The notes below the pieces were generated by a model, which made no database searches, was not told the DNA's origin, and saw only the letters and a program-made list of their open reading frames with translations. From NCBI GenBank assembly GCA_014898425.1, contig RCSZ01000005.1, positions 1,824,501 to 1,888,500 on the forward strand: DNA of 64,000 nt, read 5' to 3'. The position numbers and the translations under genes are program-made. Of the stretch, positions 11,609-25,105 are shown piece after piece (the stretch's first letter is position 1; the number at the start of each line of letters is the position of its first letter). This stretch comes from Botryotinia globosa. Taxonomy: Eukaryota > Ascomycota > Leotiomycetes > Helotiales > Sclerotiniaceae.

Positions 11609-14031
11609 ATGGGTTCACAAATTCCTCCCAATGGATCCGAATCACTAGCCACAGAACTTTGGCGTCATTCGGATCCCACTTCCACGCGCATGCACGAATT
11701 TAAAGAGATTGTTAACAAGAAATATAACCTGAACTTGGAAAGTTATGATGATCTGTATGAATGGTCTATTGGAAATATAGCCGAATTTTGGGAGGAGACT
11801 TGGTGGCTCACGGGGATCAGGGCGGAGAAAGGTTTTGATAAGGTACGTAGGGAGCTGATTTTTGTATTGTCATGTGATGGGAATGATTCCTTGGGTTAAG
11901 ATATTGAGGTAGATGCCGGATAGGGAGATGGAAGGTCGACAAGGTCGATCATGTCTTCTCTTAAATTGCCGTTTGGGCTGTGATCGAGGGACATATTTGA
12001 GATAATTGAGAGAATGATTGCTTTGAGGCGTAGTAGTTCTATGTACTTTGATATCAGGTCGGCTCACAAATAGTAAAACCATTCTCATAGAGGAACTCTA
12101 CATATTCTCCCAAGACTAACAATAATAGGTGGTTGACAATAATGCTCCAATGTTTCCTCGACCCAACTTTTTTCAAGGATCTCTCCTCAACTTTGCCGAA
12201 AACCTCCTTTACCCCGCTAATCTTACTATTGACCCGGATTCTCCAGCTATCATCGCCGCCACAGAATCCACTCGCAATACTGTCTCATGGGCCGAACTCA
12301 GAGAACAAGTTCGAAAATGCACCAATGCCTTACGAACGCTCGGTGTCAAACCTCATGACCGAGTTGCTGGGTTCGTAGGAAATCATACGAATACCGTTGT
12401 GGCAATGCTAGCTGCTGCATCTATAGGAGCAATTTGGACTGGTGTCAGTCCTGATACAGGAATTGCGGCTGTATTGGATCGATTAGTGCAGATCGAGCCA
12501 GTCGTACTTTTTGCTGATAATGGGGTCGAGTATAATGGAAGGTTTCATGAGAGTTTGACTAAAACACGTGAGATTGTAAAGGAATTAAAGGGGCTTAAAC
12601 GGTTGATTATTTTCGATACTGTGAATCTCCCAATTGAGATTCAAGGGTTCGATATCAAGGATGGGAAAGCAGAGACTTATGATGAGTTTTTGAAAAGGTG
12701 GGTTATTTGAACATCTTTCGCTTTCAATTCTTCCTAAATACTTACTTACAAACCTCAGTGCTACTGATCCAAATGCCCCATTAAAGTTTGCACAACTCTC
12801 ACCAGATACTCCATTGTATATCCTCTACTCTTCAGGGACAACTGGAAAACCAAAATGCATCATTCACTCTTCTCTGGGCACTCTTATCCAACATAAAAAA
12901 GAACACATCCTTCACTGCGACATCCGTCCCGGCGATCGCCTTTTCTACTTCACAACGTGTACTTGGATGATGTGGCATTGGCTTGTATCTGGCTTAGCTT
13001 CCGGGACTACTATAGTTCTCTACGATGGATCACCTTTCAAACCGCATTCAAATCTCTCCATGCCTCTTCTCATCCAAGAATTAGGAATCACCCACTTTGG
13101 AACCAGTGCGAAATACCTCTCCATCCTCGAACAAAACAACATTCTCCCCTTGAAACAAAACATCAATCTCTCCACCCTCCGCGCCATTTACTCTACTGGC
13201 TCACCGTTGGCTCCTTCAACTTTCAAATACATCTACGACGCCTTTCCCCCAACTATAAACCTCGGTTCCATAACAGGCGGCACAGATATCATCTCCCTCT
13301 TCGGTGCCCCGTCCCCCCTCTCCCCCGTTTACACAGGCGAAATCCAAGTCCGCGCTCTCGGTATGTCTATAACCGCCTATTCTCCCTCCGGATTCCCCGT
13401 CCCAGCTGGCGAACCAGGAGACTTAGTTTGCACCAAACCATTCCCCAGTCAACCCACTACATTTTTCTCTCCCTCCACCTCTCACCCTTCAAAAGCCTCT
13501 TCAAGCCCATCTCCAGGCGATAAAAAATACTTCGAATCCTATTTCGAAACTTTCCCTGGTGTATGGCATCATGGCGATTTCATCAAATTCTCCCCCGCAA
13601 CAGGCGGAATCTACATGTTAGGTCGCTCGGACGGCATCCTCAAACCGTCTGGCGTCCGCTTCGGCTCGGCTGAAATCTACAATATCCTTCTCAAACACTT
13701 CCACGCCGAAATCGAAGACGCGCTCTGTATTGGACGACGACGTCCTACAGATGACGATGAGACGGTCGTTCTCTTCGTGAAGATGTCTTCGGGTTATGCA
13801 TTTAGTGAGGAGTTGAAAGAAGGCATTAGGAAAGTGGTGAGGAGGGAATTGAGCGCAAGACATGTACCTGGAATTATCGAAGAGTGTTTTGAAATCCCTG
13901 TGACGACGAATGGGAAGAAGGTCGAGGTGGCGGTGAAGCAGATCTTGTGCGGCATGGATGTGAAGATTAGTGCCAGTGTGGCGAATAGGGAGTGTTTGGA
14001 TTGGTATCGGGAGTGGGCGGGGAGATGTTAG
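11609..14031 (+). CDS. Acetoacetyl-CoA synthetase
   Basis: Three exons (11609-11842, 12129-12697, 12759-14031) give 691 residues of the ANL adenylate-forming family. The enzyme activates acetoacetate to acetoacetyl-CoA with ATP. The N-terminus has the acyl-CoA synthetase cap region (LWRHSDPTSTRMHEF, then FWEETWWL). The core carries the phosphate-binding motif YSSGTTGKPK and the following HSSLGTLIQHKKEH typical of acetoacetate ligases. The C-terminal TTNGKKVEVAVK contains the catalytic lysine. Introns 11843-12128 (286 nt, GTACGT) and 12698-12758 (61 nt, GTGGGT) were chosen because they restore frame exactly through VVDNNAPMF and FLKSATDP. Its substrate is the end product of the leucine pathway encoded at 59-62 kb, though linkage over 45 kb implies nothing about co-regulation. 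Confidence 0.94.
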
Positions 14032-14742
14032 GGGTAGGTGCTAGATGTTGGGGATGAGGGAGAGATGAGAAATGAGGACTTCAGAGTTAAGTGCTGAATG
14101 AATGAATGAATGCTTGTGCACAACACAAAATAAAACTAGATCATATTAGATTGGAGAAAGGAAAGCTATCAAAAATAAAATCGGGGAATAAAATAGGTAG
14201 ATAGATATAGTCTAACAGACAACCCGCAGTCAAGATTCAAGAAGAAAATAAGTCTTACATATATCCACGCATGCATATGACACTATACCTTACTTTTCCT
14301 TTACACTCAATACCTGTCTACGTATTGCGTCCATGTGCATGTATGTGCATACAAGAACCCATAGAGATTTTCTATACCGATGCGGTTGCACGTAGCACGC
14401 TATACACGGGATAGGAATATAGAATTATACCGAGGAGAATCATATATTCATTTCAGTTCATTGATTGCTCATATCTCATTAATTCGTTCAATAATCTCAA
14501 GTCTTAAGTCTTTATCTTTGCCTCATCCAATCATACACACCTACTCTACCCCAATCAATCTTCGTGTATATAATTCAAGAAAGAAGCACATTTCGCTTAT
14601 CCAGTATGTGAGCCGTGTTATACATCCATCCATCAATCAATCAGTATACCCTATCGAACACCGAATATATTACTTATCATCCTATAATCCATTACACCCA
14701 GCCAACACACTCCAAGGTATTTCACTAGAAGCCGGTCCCCAA
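14032..14742. other. Intergenic region between convergent genes
   Basis: This is the 3' flanks of the acetoacetyl-CoA synthetase and BRCT genes. It has a short (AATG)n run (14096-14112) and AT-rich DNA; no gene was recognised. Confidence 0.55.
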
Positions 14743-17311
14743 CTAACTTTTCCTATTCCGTGCACTTGTTCTCGTCCCCGTCGCGCCTTTTCCACTATTG
14801 CCTCCCACATTTGAAAAATCTCCAATCGTCCCTTTGCGTCCCAATCCTCTCTTTGCCTTTTCCATTTCCCTCACCACGCTCATTTCTCTCTCAACCACTT
14901 CCTTTCCCTTTCCCTCCATGATCCCTTGAACCATCATCTGATACTCCTCGCCTTCTTTATCCATGTATCCCAGCTGCGTCGCTGGAGGGATATTTTCCGC
15001 TACTTTCTCTCTATCGCCACGAAGATTCATGAATTCGTTTATTTCATTTTGACTTTCTTCGCGCGGATAGATTACCGCGGGGCCAGTCGTAGCAGTGGAG
15101 TCTACGGACGAGGCGAGTGAGGTGGTTGATACGTTGGAGAGGGCGCGGCCCATGATTGCTTTACCGCGGGGTTGACGGGGTCGCTTGGAATTAGGATCGC
15201 TGGGTGCACCAGTGCCGTTTGGGATGGAAACGGAAGAGCCGGGTCGTTTTGTTTTGGCGAGGAGAGAACTGATATCGATGGAATTTTCCTCGGGAGTTCG
15301 CGAGGTAGATGAGGAGTGGGAGTTTGTGGCGGGGGTAGGGTTTGTAGAGTGTGAGTTGGCGGGGATTTCAGACAGAGGTTCGGGTTTTGAAGGGGGAGGA
15401 GGGGTGAGTTCTGATGATTCGGGTTCGAGATGGATAGGCAGAGGAACTGACTCTTCCTCGTCTTTTATTGGGGGAGATTCGGTTTCTAATGGTGCAAAAG
15501 CACCCTCATCTAAGGGCGCAATGCGGCGTGTTTTAGATGAGGACCGCGAAGGAAGTGTGCTTGATCTAGATATTGAGCCCTTGTTTTGGCTAATCGTCTG
15601 TTCAGGATTGCTGAGATGTCTTGGCGCTGACTCTTTATTTGGGATAGGTGCCGAAGCTGGTTGTTTTGTGGCTCTGCATCTGTATTTGGCAAAAGGTACT
15701 TTAGTTCCTGATCTAATCGAATCCCAAAGCCAATCGGCAGTGACAATTGGAATTTTCCATTCTTGAGCATGTTCAAGTTTGTCCTTGCGAAGACTGACTA
15801 TAGATTTTGTGACGAGAACTGAAGATTGTGGAGTCATATCTTCGCTGTATGTACCCCCTAATAATTCGGTGGCTTTCTTCACATGAAGAATGTCAATACC
15901 GGTGAAAGCTGCCGATGAAACTTTCAGGCCATTAAAACCTTCTATAGGAAACTTGGGAAATGGTCTTCCTAGAACATGTTCTTTTGGCTCGAGATATTTC
16001 TTGAGGTGCAAACAGCGTTCTACCCACCAGTCTGTAACCATTTCAACCTTTGAACTGTTATTGGGATATTTCGCGGGAGAGAGATGAGATGGCACGATTA
16101 TATAGCTCCGTGTTCTTGAGTTAGGAGAACTTAGATCAGACTCATTCTGAAGCACTTTACCATCATGTGCAATGAGATGATTCTCCAATATTTGTGTATG
16201 CTTAGCAGAAAATCCATGAATCCAAAACTGACATTCGTGGAACATGCCACCTGATGGTTGGTTGGGATCTTGAACAAGGTCAAGGGGTTTAGCATTAAGT
16301 GATGTAACTTCTTTGCTTTTCTCGAGTTGTTTATTCTCTGCCGGTCCAAAGCTATCACTGGTATCCCAAATTCCGCTTCTCGACACCTGGATTGAATTGC
16401 CACTACCAACAATATCCCCCCATATACTTTGACTTTGAGTGTTTAATTTCGTACTCGCAGTTCTGCGTAATTTCCTTTTACCCTCTTCTACACCAGACAT
16501 CGATTGTTCCCTCGCCCTCTTCCTCGATGAATTTATCCTGGGCTTATCTTTGTCCCAAGAACCCTTTCCCCTCTCATCCATTGGTAAAGAAGGATCATAG
16601 TATTTCTCGTTCAAAATCATCCCTCTTTCCAAGCTATCTGATAGCCATTCGGCACAGACTATCCGCAAGCCCCAACTCTTCGCTGCCTTATATTTGTTGC
16701 CTTCTGTTCGGAACGATATTAAATGTGTGATTTGTTTGGTCAAATTCCCATCATATTCCCCCCCATTCGCTTTGATCTTTTCTGCAATATCCTGCCTCTC
16801 TGCCGTGTCATCGCATCCGGTCATACTGATTCTAAGGGAAGTAAAGGTAGGTAATGTATATTGTCGTTCCAATGAATCCATATCTATATCATGATCATTT
16901 ACCCAAAGGTTCCTAACTGTCGCAATCCAGTCCATAGTCATCGGCCGAACATCCGGTCGAAACTGGGCAACATAATGATATTTTGGAGTATCCCAATGCC
17001 CAACGATTAGGTGGGTAACTTCGACTGTGAGATCAGCTCGAATACTGGCACCCATTTGTTCTGCTTGAGTATTTAACTCTGTCTAAAATCGAGCCAAATT
17101 AGCAATTGAGTTCAAAGTAAGAAATTTGCGCTTGTATGTTGCAAATCATGCAAATCTTGACCATTCAATACTCATAAACATTGACATGATAGACAAAACT
17201 TACACGCTTTTCATCTGGAACATTGGTACAGCAAAGAATCATGCCTTTTAAAGGTTGAGAAGCATTGTCAACTGTTGAAGCATCAGGATAACCTTCATGA
17301 AGTGAGTCCAT
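14743..17311 (-). CDS. Four-BRCT replication/checkpoint protein (Dpb11/Rad4-Cut5/TopBP1 type)
   Basis: Two exons (17311-17204 and 17082-14743; 121-nt intron with GTAAGT and TTTTAG) give 815 residues. BRCT repeats lie at about 20-96 (starting PLKGMILCCTN), 113-190 (ending CAEWLSDSLERG), 315-400 and 415-497 (ending TADWLWDSIRSG), as two tandem pairs. This arrangement and the sequence QMGASIRADLTVEVTHLIVG match the Dpb11/Rad4/TopBP1 family. These scaffolds bind phosphorylated Sld3 and Rad9 to start replication and activate the ATR-type checkpoint in the nucleus. The C-terminal ~300 residues are Ser/Pro/Thr-rich and disordered, corresponding in position to the checkpoint-kinase activating tail. 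Fungal members have four repeats rather than the nine of human TopBP1. Confidence 0.9.
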
Positions 17312-17899
17312 TTTCCAAAATAATCTCAAATGTTGAATGTACATGAGAATTAAGAAATGTTATTTTCCACTTTGCGCGTCTCCTACCTAGTCGCGTACAT
17401 CGCGGTCTCTTTATTTATTTTGCCCTTCGTTACCGCTTACTTGGTCCGGAGACCCTGTCCGAAAATAATGATCCTGCCATACTATAACTTTCTCAATTGA
17501 CATTTCAAAAATTCATTTCAATTCAAAATTTGCGTATAATTTCGGAGACGTGTTTGCTTCAAAATCTTTGTAAATAGCGAGTTAACGATTGATGTTTGTC
17601 TACCATATCTTTGCTTGCTACTGTTGTTTTTATCCGCATGAGTATGATGTTTAAATTCAATATTTACTCCCAATATGTAAGAAAGTTGCTTACATTGGCA
17701 TGTGGAGAGACTCTCCAAGATTCTCTGTTGCCGTCTACCTCTTCAAATTTCTTAAAGTCTGAAGATCTTGTTGGAGAGGAGATTCAATTTCATTTTTGGA
17801 CTTCCCAAAACTATACATCGAATCTATATTTCATTGTTGAATTATATTACAAGCCAACTCTGAAATATCCTAGCTTGGGACAAAACCAGTCACCTACTT
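17312..17899. other. Intergenic region
   Basis: Promoter of the BRCT gene and 3' flank of the isochorismatase gene. AT-rich; an open frame across 17596-17973 starts at TTG and overlaps the isochorismatase antisense, so it is not supported. Confidence 0.5.
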
Positions 17900-18571
17900 T
17901 TAGACCTCCGCGAAAACCTTCTCAACAACATATGTCGTCTCTCTTACTTGCGCAAATTCTTCATCCAAACTAGCAAGATTGACTTGGTGTATTGTTTCAG
18001 CATCAATTCCTCCTTTTGCAAATGTTGCACACGCATCCCCCACTAGCACAATATCACCTTCATCCACAAGTTTCCCATTCTCCATGATGTCGACGATTCT
18101 CAGATTGCTCGCCATGCGCGTCGATGTACTGACGCAGTGATCTGTGGTCAAACCGCAGATGACCAATTGTCTCACGCCCTTCTCCTTCAAAAAGTTCTCC
18201 AGCCCCGTTCCAATGAATGCCGAGTTGACGTTCTTTGTCCAAATCCTCTCGTTATAACGAGGAGTTGCAATTTTTTGCGGGTGGACAGCAGGTACTGATT
18301 TTCCATCGACTTCTATCTGTTTGATGGGATGCAACATAGACGTAGGATTGATACTGTGATGGTGCACATGACAAATGAGGACAGATGATGAGGTGCTTGC
18401 CTCTATTAATCTTTCATTGTAGTCTCTGGCACTCCTAAGCAGCGTTGCGATATTTTCCTCACACTTCGGCGTGCTTCGAGTTGCGAGATCACCAAATGCT
18501 GTTGGATGGAGAAAGCCATTCTGGACATCGATTAGGATAAGTGCTGTTTTACGACCAGTCGCTGGCTTCAT
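17900..18571 (-). CDS. Isochorismatase-family cysteine hydrolase
   Basis: This intronless 223-residue protein shows the complete catalytic triad of the family: D15 in LILIDVQNGF, K113 in WTKNVNSAF and C146 in GLTTDHCVSTS, preceded by the usual cis-peptide region. Members hydrolyse small amides or the isochorismate vinyl ether (nicotinamidase, N-carbamoylsarcosine amidase, ureidoacrylate or isochorismate hydrolases); the substrate cannot be told from sequence. No signal peptide is visible, so it is probably cytosolic, although in plant-associated fungi some relatives act on host metabolites. Start is ATG 18571; stop TAA-type frame end at 17900. It stands alone with no functional neighbour. Confidence 0.88.
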   Translation of the reverse strand: MKPATGRKTALILIDVQNGFLHPTAFGDLATRSTPKCEENIATLLRSARDYNERLIEASTSSSVLICHVHHHSINPTSMLHPIKQIEVDGKSVPAVHPQKIATPRYNERIWTKNVNSAFIGTGLENFLKEKGVRQLVICGLTTDHCVSTSTRMASNLRIVDIMENGKLVDEGDIVLVGDACATFAKGGIDAETIHQVNLASLDEEFAQVRETTYVVEKVFAEV

Positions 18572-21051
18572 ATTGACAATTGTGTCGATGTTTTCGTCTC
18601 TGTTTGAATGAATGATGATGATGCTGGAATACTAGTGAGTAGCTGCTTATCTCTATTCATATTATATGTATTGAATTCACATATCCGACGAAAGGCGTTG
18701 CATCTTTTGGGGTGCTGACACCAGAATATCAGGTGTTGTGTGCTACTTTGGATGCTATTCATAAGCACCGTTGAACCTTGGCAAGGCGCGCCCTTCTATT
18801 GATCGGTGGGGTTATATTACTTTACATTGGAGCTGAAGTCTGACTACGGAGTATGAGCAGCGACTTAAATTCTCGAGACTTCCTCTACTGTTCACATTTC
18901 AAGCTCTCAAGGCTCTGACTAGAACTCTTGATGTATTATTGTTGTACTTGAAAGTACATCTTCATTCTCGGGTGGGGCTAGACACAAATTCTAGGCGACC
19001 ACAGTTCATTAGGACTTTGCGAATTCTAATCAGCGGCATAATTGCGAAAAGAAAAGAGATGAACTAGTCCAACGCTGGGGTATCATCCTCTTCTGTTACT
19101 AATCTCAACGTTTCCATGCATGTTTATGCTTTCGTTCTGGAATCCTACTAGTCCCAAGCAATACCGTGTCGCGCGTGAATAACCTAGATCCCACAAAAGA
19201 GTTCTACCGCTACTCTAGAAGCTTTTCCATCATCTCCAGGTATCCTTATGTAATCAAGATGAACTAATTTGGCTGTGGTTATGGGGATTTTTGTGCTTGA
19301 GCACAAGATCACCGTGTACACTGGCCGCCCCGGTATGACGTGTGTGAATCTATTGGTGCATGAATGCAATGGAACATTATGCAAGATAGATTGTAAGTGA
19401 CGTTCCCGAACGTCTAAACGGATTGACTGTTCCCCCGGTGAGTATCTTTTGTTTCGAAGGTTCTCCTGACGATATTTCAAAGGTTAGATGGTGATATACT
19501 CAGGGAAGGGATTGGTATTTGTTAAACTTTTTCTTCTGGAACAAATCTAATCACATACTCCGAATTGAGGATGATGAAAGTGGCTTGAAAGCTCGGACTT
19601 CTATGATAGGTATCCCGCATATGGAGGGGCTAGAGGGGATGCTCGGGGTGATAAGACAGCAGTTCTTCCGATCTTTACACATGCTTTAGGATATTCGCCA
19701 AATGAGATGTTACAAAGGGTGGTATCCTCTTGGCAGGTACTGATTGCACCTTGACCTGTGCCTGTTTTGAGTGATAGGATGAGGTTATAAATGCTGAAAT
19801 ATGATTATGCTTTCGATATCAATTCCACGCGGTTTTTGTTTGGATGTTGACCTAGAGCCTTAGACTGCTAGGATATACTTGTCACCCTTCGTCATTGTTT
19901 CGTATGCCACTAAACGAGCCATCTGCATCTGTATGGACTCTGGAGTAGTTTGAATTGTGGACATAAGTTCAAATCTTTTGGCTAGACTGTTGTCGATTAT
20001 TGCCAATCATAAGATAGCCTTATGAAAAGAAAACCCTGATTCGGTCGGTATCTCAAGGTCAAGAAGAGAACATATCAGGTCAGGTTCGTAATCAACTTGG
20101 AGATGTGAAATGGTACAGTACTTACTGTACGTTGCAAAATCGGCACGTAGTCTGTACAACATTAGGTTTTCTGGGCCGCGTGGCAGGATACTCTTAGGAA
20201 CAAGGCTTAGACGTCAGTTGGAAACATGTCTCGCGAGTCTAGCAATTCGACACGACGATATGTTGTTAACTTGTTACTCCAACCAACATCGAACAGTAGT
20301 TTCAACCTTCAAAAAGTTTAAATTTCAAGGGCGAAAGGAATCCTAGGCGCAAAGGATATTGGGTTGAACTTGACACTCTACTTGGTATATCCATAGCGAA
20401 ATCTAAATACCGAAACTGCATGTGAAGAGATTGCAAGGGGGTTCCTGTTGTCGGAGTATCTTTTCTGTTAAAGATTTTTTCTTGGTTCTGTCTTTTCGGT
20501 TGTGGATCTATCATTGACTACTTGCATGTTTGACGGCCACCTGGCCATGAAAACTTGTATTATGGAATCTTGATATGGAAATTGATTGCTGATTTAAGAT
20601 TCATCGAAGATGGATTGGCTGAGTGATGAGTGCCCAATTCGTTGATGTACTCGGTATGCAAAACAACCATAATGTTGTGTTGATTCGGGGAATTGAAAAG
20701 AAAGATGTTACAGTATAGATATCATAGATATCATAGATTCACGAAAAACGTACCTGCTAGATGTCTAGCGAGTGACCTAAAATTTTAGAACTTCGGTGTG
20801 GCGCGGCCAGAGCCCGGTATCTCGGAATGGCACTGTCTGTTCGGATATGGCGGGGACTTTAGTTTCGTATTCTTTTCCAGCTACATCGTACTTCGTACAG
20901 TCATCACTAGGATCGATCATGAACGCTGTTGGAAAGGAGATCTAGATCCTTGAATGGCCACTTGTATCATCCCACGAAAAGTCGAGTGTGTGCAGGATGC
21001 GGTAACGTGTATGGTAACCACTTTTGAGCATTGCCATCTATCCTATTCCAT

Positions 21052-21054
21052 TGT

Positions 21055-21086
<32 letters not shown>

Positions 21087-21087
21087 G
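21052..21087. repeat. (GTC)n trinucleotide repeat
   Basis: Around ten GTC units with one interruption (GCC). Confidence 0.93.
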
Positions 21088-21372
21088 TGTCACGTTTTTG
21101 CAGATTCTAAATCGAGAGCCAATAGGGTTATGCACGCAAGGAAAAATCAGAAGATGTACAGCAAGTAGAGTTAGGTACATCATCGGCTCTTTCTACCTAC
21201 CTAGGTAGTATGTCCTAACTTTTGGCACCTGAGCATTATTGTTATTATACACAGAAGTTGCTTTCACAGGTCTCCTCCGCGGCTTCCGGCACGAACAAGC
21301 ACGATGCGGCGTTTAAAATGTTTGGAATGGGTCCAAAGATTTGAATTGGGACTCCGCAGGACTTCTTACTTT

Positions 21373-21402
21373 TCATTCATTCATTCATTCATTCATTCAT
21401 TC
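21373..21402. repeat. (CATT)n tetranucleotide repeat
   Basis: Seven tandem CATT units in non-coding DNA. Confidence 0.95.
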
Positions 21403-22327
21403 ACACTCCATTCCACCGGAACAGAGCAAGCAGACGTAGGAAATACCCACCTAGGGATCATAAATACTCACCATCATCACGACCATTAAGCGTTGAGACT
21501 AAATGCTTTCGGATTCGTTAGCCTGCTCACAAAATTCGTTGCATCTCTAGTCTTTCTCTCCTTCTAATGCATTGTTCTGCTTCGAAACGACTGGTTTCTG
21601 CTCTGTACTTCCTCTATCCCATCATCCCGAGAATTATGTCTCGGTATTCGATAACCTGCTGACCTGGTTCCCATCGTCCAATCGTCCATTCATCGCGATA
21701 TATTGTTGTATGTGGGGTTTCCAGGATCCCTCGCTATACAAGCATCAAAATCAACCCTGCCAGCAGATCTTTTGCTTGAATCTCGAATACCTGGAAATAA
21801 AAGAAAACAAGCATACCGCTTCTTGCCATTTCGTACTACAATAACGCAGTACTTTACTTCGCATTCTCGTCTACCTGTGCTGGCAATCAGACATAAACCT
21901 TACTCCTTGTTTTATAAGTTGCCCAAGCATCTGACAACAAACAATTTCATATTAATCTACCCAACATTGTGAGTCCCAATTCCTCAAACACACCTCCGTG
22001 ACTTGGTTGTGCGACAAATTGCATCTTGAATCATGCCCCCCCCCCTCCTCTTCATGCCCTACCAGCTTCTCCCTGCCCAAATGCATTTCTGCATCACTGC
22101 TTTGAGTTTTGGGTCATCTGGTGTCAGTGCGATCTGATATCACAATGTTATAATATTGTGCCATTGCCTCGAGGGATTCAACGAGATACTGCATCTCGAA
22201 TACCACCACAGTTTGCGACTACTTTCGCTTTATTCCTTACTACCCCTCATCGAGAGGACCCATACACTCATTCAGCATATACACTTTCGGACATATTTTT
22301 GGAGAGAAATAATCATTAATACGCAAG

Positions 22328-25105
22328 ATGACAGGCCAAATCTCCATTCCATACTTCACTAGTCGAGGAACGGTCTACTACAACCCGCCCAGTTTCCGAG
22401 CAGACAAGACACGGAACACAACTCTTCCCATCCCACCTTGCCGACCTAGACAACGTCGACCTCATTCCATACATATAACTCGTCTCCCCGCAGGCTTTGT
22501 TCCATTTGATTTGCGACTTCCCTCATCCCCACCAGAGCCTAAAAAGCCTTCCCGAACCAAATCCCAATTGAACAAGCTGGCTTCCCGAGAGAGCGCAAAG
22601 CGTGTGCTAGGTTCTGTTTTCTCTCCCTTTTCATCCCAACCTTCTTCGCCAACAGCCTCTGCCGCATCACCCACGAGAACGCCGAGCCCGCAAGTGAGTC
22701 GTTCGCAGTCAGTACGAACTAACTCGGGGGATCGTCGAAGCCTATTTTCTAGAAGGGCCCAATCCAGTTCTGGGTTGGAGGCCGGGTCGGAAGGAGGAAT
22801 AATGACTGGTCCTGGGCCTAGTAATATGGAAGCTGTGGGTATCGAGAACCGGCCATTAGGGGCCAACCAACCGGACCTTGATTTGAGCCTTAGAAACTCG
22901 AAGCCATCCCCAATAGCGAACATTGGGGAAAATGAAAAACCGGTTGCGTCAGGCAATGGTGTATCTGTTTACGTTCCGTTCGCTGAACCTATTGTCTACC
23001 TGACTGGTTTGGATCACGATGGCACAACTCGCAATTCTGAATCCCACAATACCCTCGGGATTCTTCGTGGCAAAGTTCGACTTAATGTTACCAAAAGCGC
23101 CAAGATCAAGTCAGTTACATTGACATTTAGAGGAAAGGCGCGGACTGAATGGCCTGAAGGTATGCATTACTCAATTCACTTACTCTTTTAAATCATGGAA
23201 GCTTACAACAACACAGGACTGCCACCGAATAGAACAGAAACTTTCCAAGAAGATTCACTTCGAACACAAGTTCTACCATTCTTCAATGCTTTGTATGAAG
23301 GTTCTGATGTCGGTTATGGCACGCACTGCAATTACTATTTACGGGATAAATCTGGAACGACATCTATAACTCCTCTGGATCCACCAAGCTCTGGGATATC
23401 GACATTACTCGGTGCTAGAAGTCGAGCAAGTACCCTCATGACATCAAAAGAAACAAAGAGATTGTCGCTACAGAGCAACCAATCCCGAAGTTTTCAAAAG
23501 GGAGACTCTCCCAACGGCCCAACGCCTCAACAGAAAGGTTACAAAACCTTCCATCCTGGAGTATACGAATACACTTTTGAATTACCAATTGACAATAACT
23601 CTCCGGAAACCACAAAGCTCCCGATGGCCTCTGTGGTATGGCAAGTGGAAACTCTGGTTGAAAGGGCGGGTGCCTTTCGTGCCAACCTTTTTGGAGTCAA
23701 AGAAGTACCAGTCATCAGAACACCAAATATTGAGTCATTGGAATTGGTCGAACCCATCTCAATAAGCAGAAATTGGGACGACCAGTTACATTATGATATC
23801 ATGATTTCCGGAAAATCCTTTCCAATTGGCTCCAAGATTCCTATAGCTTTCAAATTGACCCCTTTGGCAAAAGTTCAAATTCACAAGATCAGAATTTACG
23901 TTACAGAGTCTATTGACTACCACAACAACAGTGGTGATATAACCAGAAAGGATAAGCAACAGAAGAAACTATTATTGTTCGAGAAATTGGCGAACCAGGA
24001 TCCCTCCAAAGAGTTCAGAAACTCTGAACTACGAGTTCTCCGTGGAGGCGAGCTCTCTGGTGCAGAAAGAGCTCACGCGCGGACAACTGCACAGAGGGAG
24101 AGGGAGAGAATAGCAAGACAGCTGGGCACCACCCCAGAACCTCTACCTGAAGAGTCCAACAATATACTAGGTGATATCGACCTTGGGCTTGACCACTTTG
24201 CTGGCCCAACAGAATTGGAGATGTCAGTTCAATTGCCCACATGCGAGATGATGAAGAAGGATGAATCCAAACGTCTTCATCATGATTGTTCATGGAAAAA
24301 TGCTAGGGTACACCACTGGTTCAAGGTAAATTAAATTCTCACATTAATTAATCGCCCTTTGGAAGACATTTGCTTACCCTATTTTTAGATTGCCATGCGC
24401 ATATCCCGCAAAGATCCCGATGACCCTACTGGTAAAAAGCGCCGCCATTTTGAGATTTCCATCGATTCCCCCTTTACTATTCTCAGCTGCCACGCGTCCC
24501 AAATGCAAATGGCTTTGCCTGCATACTGTGACCTCGGTGGCCCAAGTGTTCGCTCTCAAAATGAGCGTCAATGTGGTTGTCCCAATGCAGCCAGTGTGGA
24601 GAATCCTCCAGTAACATCAGCCTCAAGAGCTTCTTCTCTTGATAATCTGAGGCAGAGTCTTGGTCAGTCGACGATTGCGCGCCCAGAAACCGCTCAGCTT
24701 TTGACTAGACCACCACAAGCGCATATTGCAATGAATACAGCAGTCCAACGACCCATCCACATGTTGCGCAACCCAAGTTTTGCTGCTCCTGAATATGAGG
24801 CCGATGAGCCTCCTCCACCAATGCCAACACCCCCACCCATGTATGATCATGTTGTTGGTACGCCTAGCGTCGACGGGCTTGCTGATTACTTCACAAGATT
24901 GGCCGATTATGAGGAGGAAGATCACACAGATGACGAAGACGTGCAACGAGCCTCAAATCGTGGCCGTGTGAACGTTGTTAACCCTAACACGCCAGGTGGG
25001 CGGATCGCTCGAAGCATGGACATTAATCGTGATTTCATGTTCAACGCGGCAGCTCTTAACAACAGAATGAATCGTGGTGAGGCTGCTGCAGGCAGAAATG
25101 CCTAG
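22328..25105 (+). CDS. Arrestin-related trafficking adaptor
   Basis: Three exons (22328-23159, 23217-24325, 24389-25105) give 885 residues. After a disordered Ser/Pro-rich N-terminus (~1-215), the arrestin N domain begins at VSVYVPFAEPIVYLTG and contains the hallmark TFRGKARTEWPEG followed across the intron by LPPNRTETF. The arrestin C domain (from about 420, SFPIGSKIPIAFKL) ends in the sheet before the Pro-rich tail. That tail carries PPPMYDH, a PPxY motif for binding the WW domains of Rsp5/Nedd4 ubiquitin ligases. Such proteins recruit Rsp5 to plasma-membrane transporters for ubiquitin-dependent endocytosis. The sequence around RTEWPEG resembles the Aly/Art3-Art6 group more than PalF/Rim8; that sub-assignment is tentative. 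Introns are 57 and 63 nt with frame preserved. Confidence 0.9.

Larger units (their letters stand above)
18572..22327. other. Gene-poor region
   Basis: About 3.75 kb without a convincing gene. One frame at about 19586-19737 reads like coding DNA (WLESSDFYDRYPAYGG and onward) up to a CAG|GTACTG junction, but it has a stop just upstream and no family I can name, so it may be a gene relic. Other contents are a (GTC)n run at 21052-21087, a (CATT)n run at 21373-21402, a 10-C tract near 22035 and GATATCATA repeats near 20717. The last few hundred bases should be the promoter and leader of the arrestin gene. Confidence 0.5.

Noticed and set aside
12950..13523. 188-codon alternative frame inside the acetoacetyl-CoA synthetase gene
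   Set aside because: It overlaps strongly supported exon 3 in another frame.
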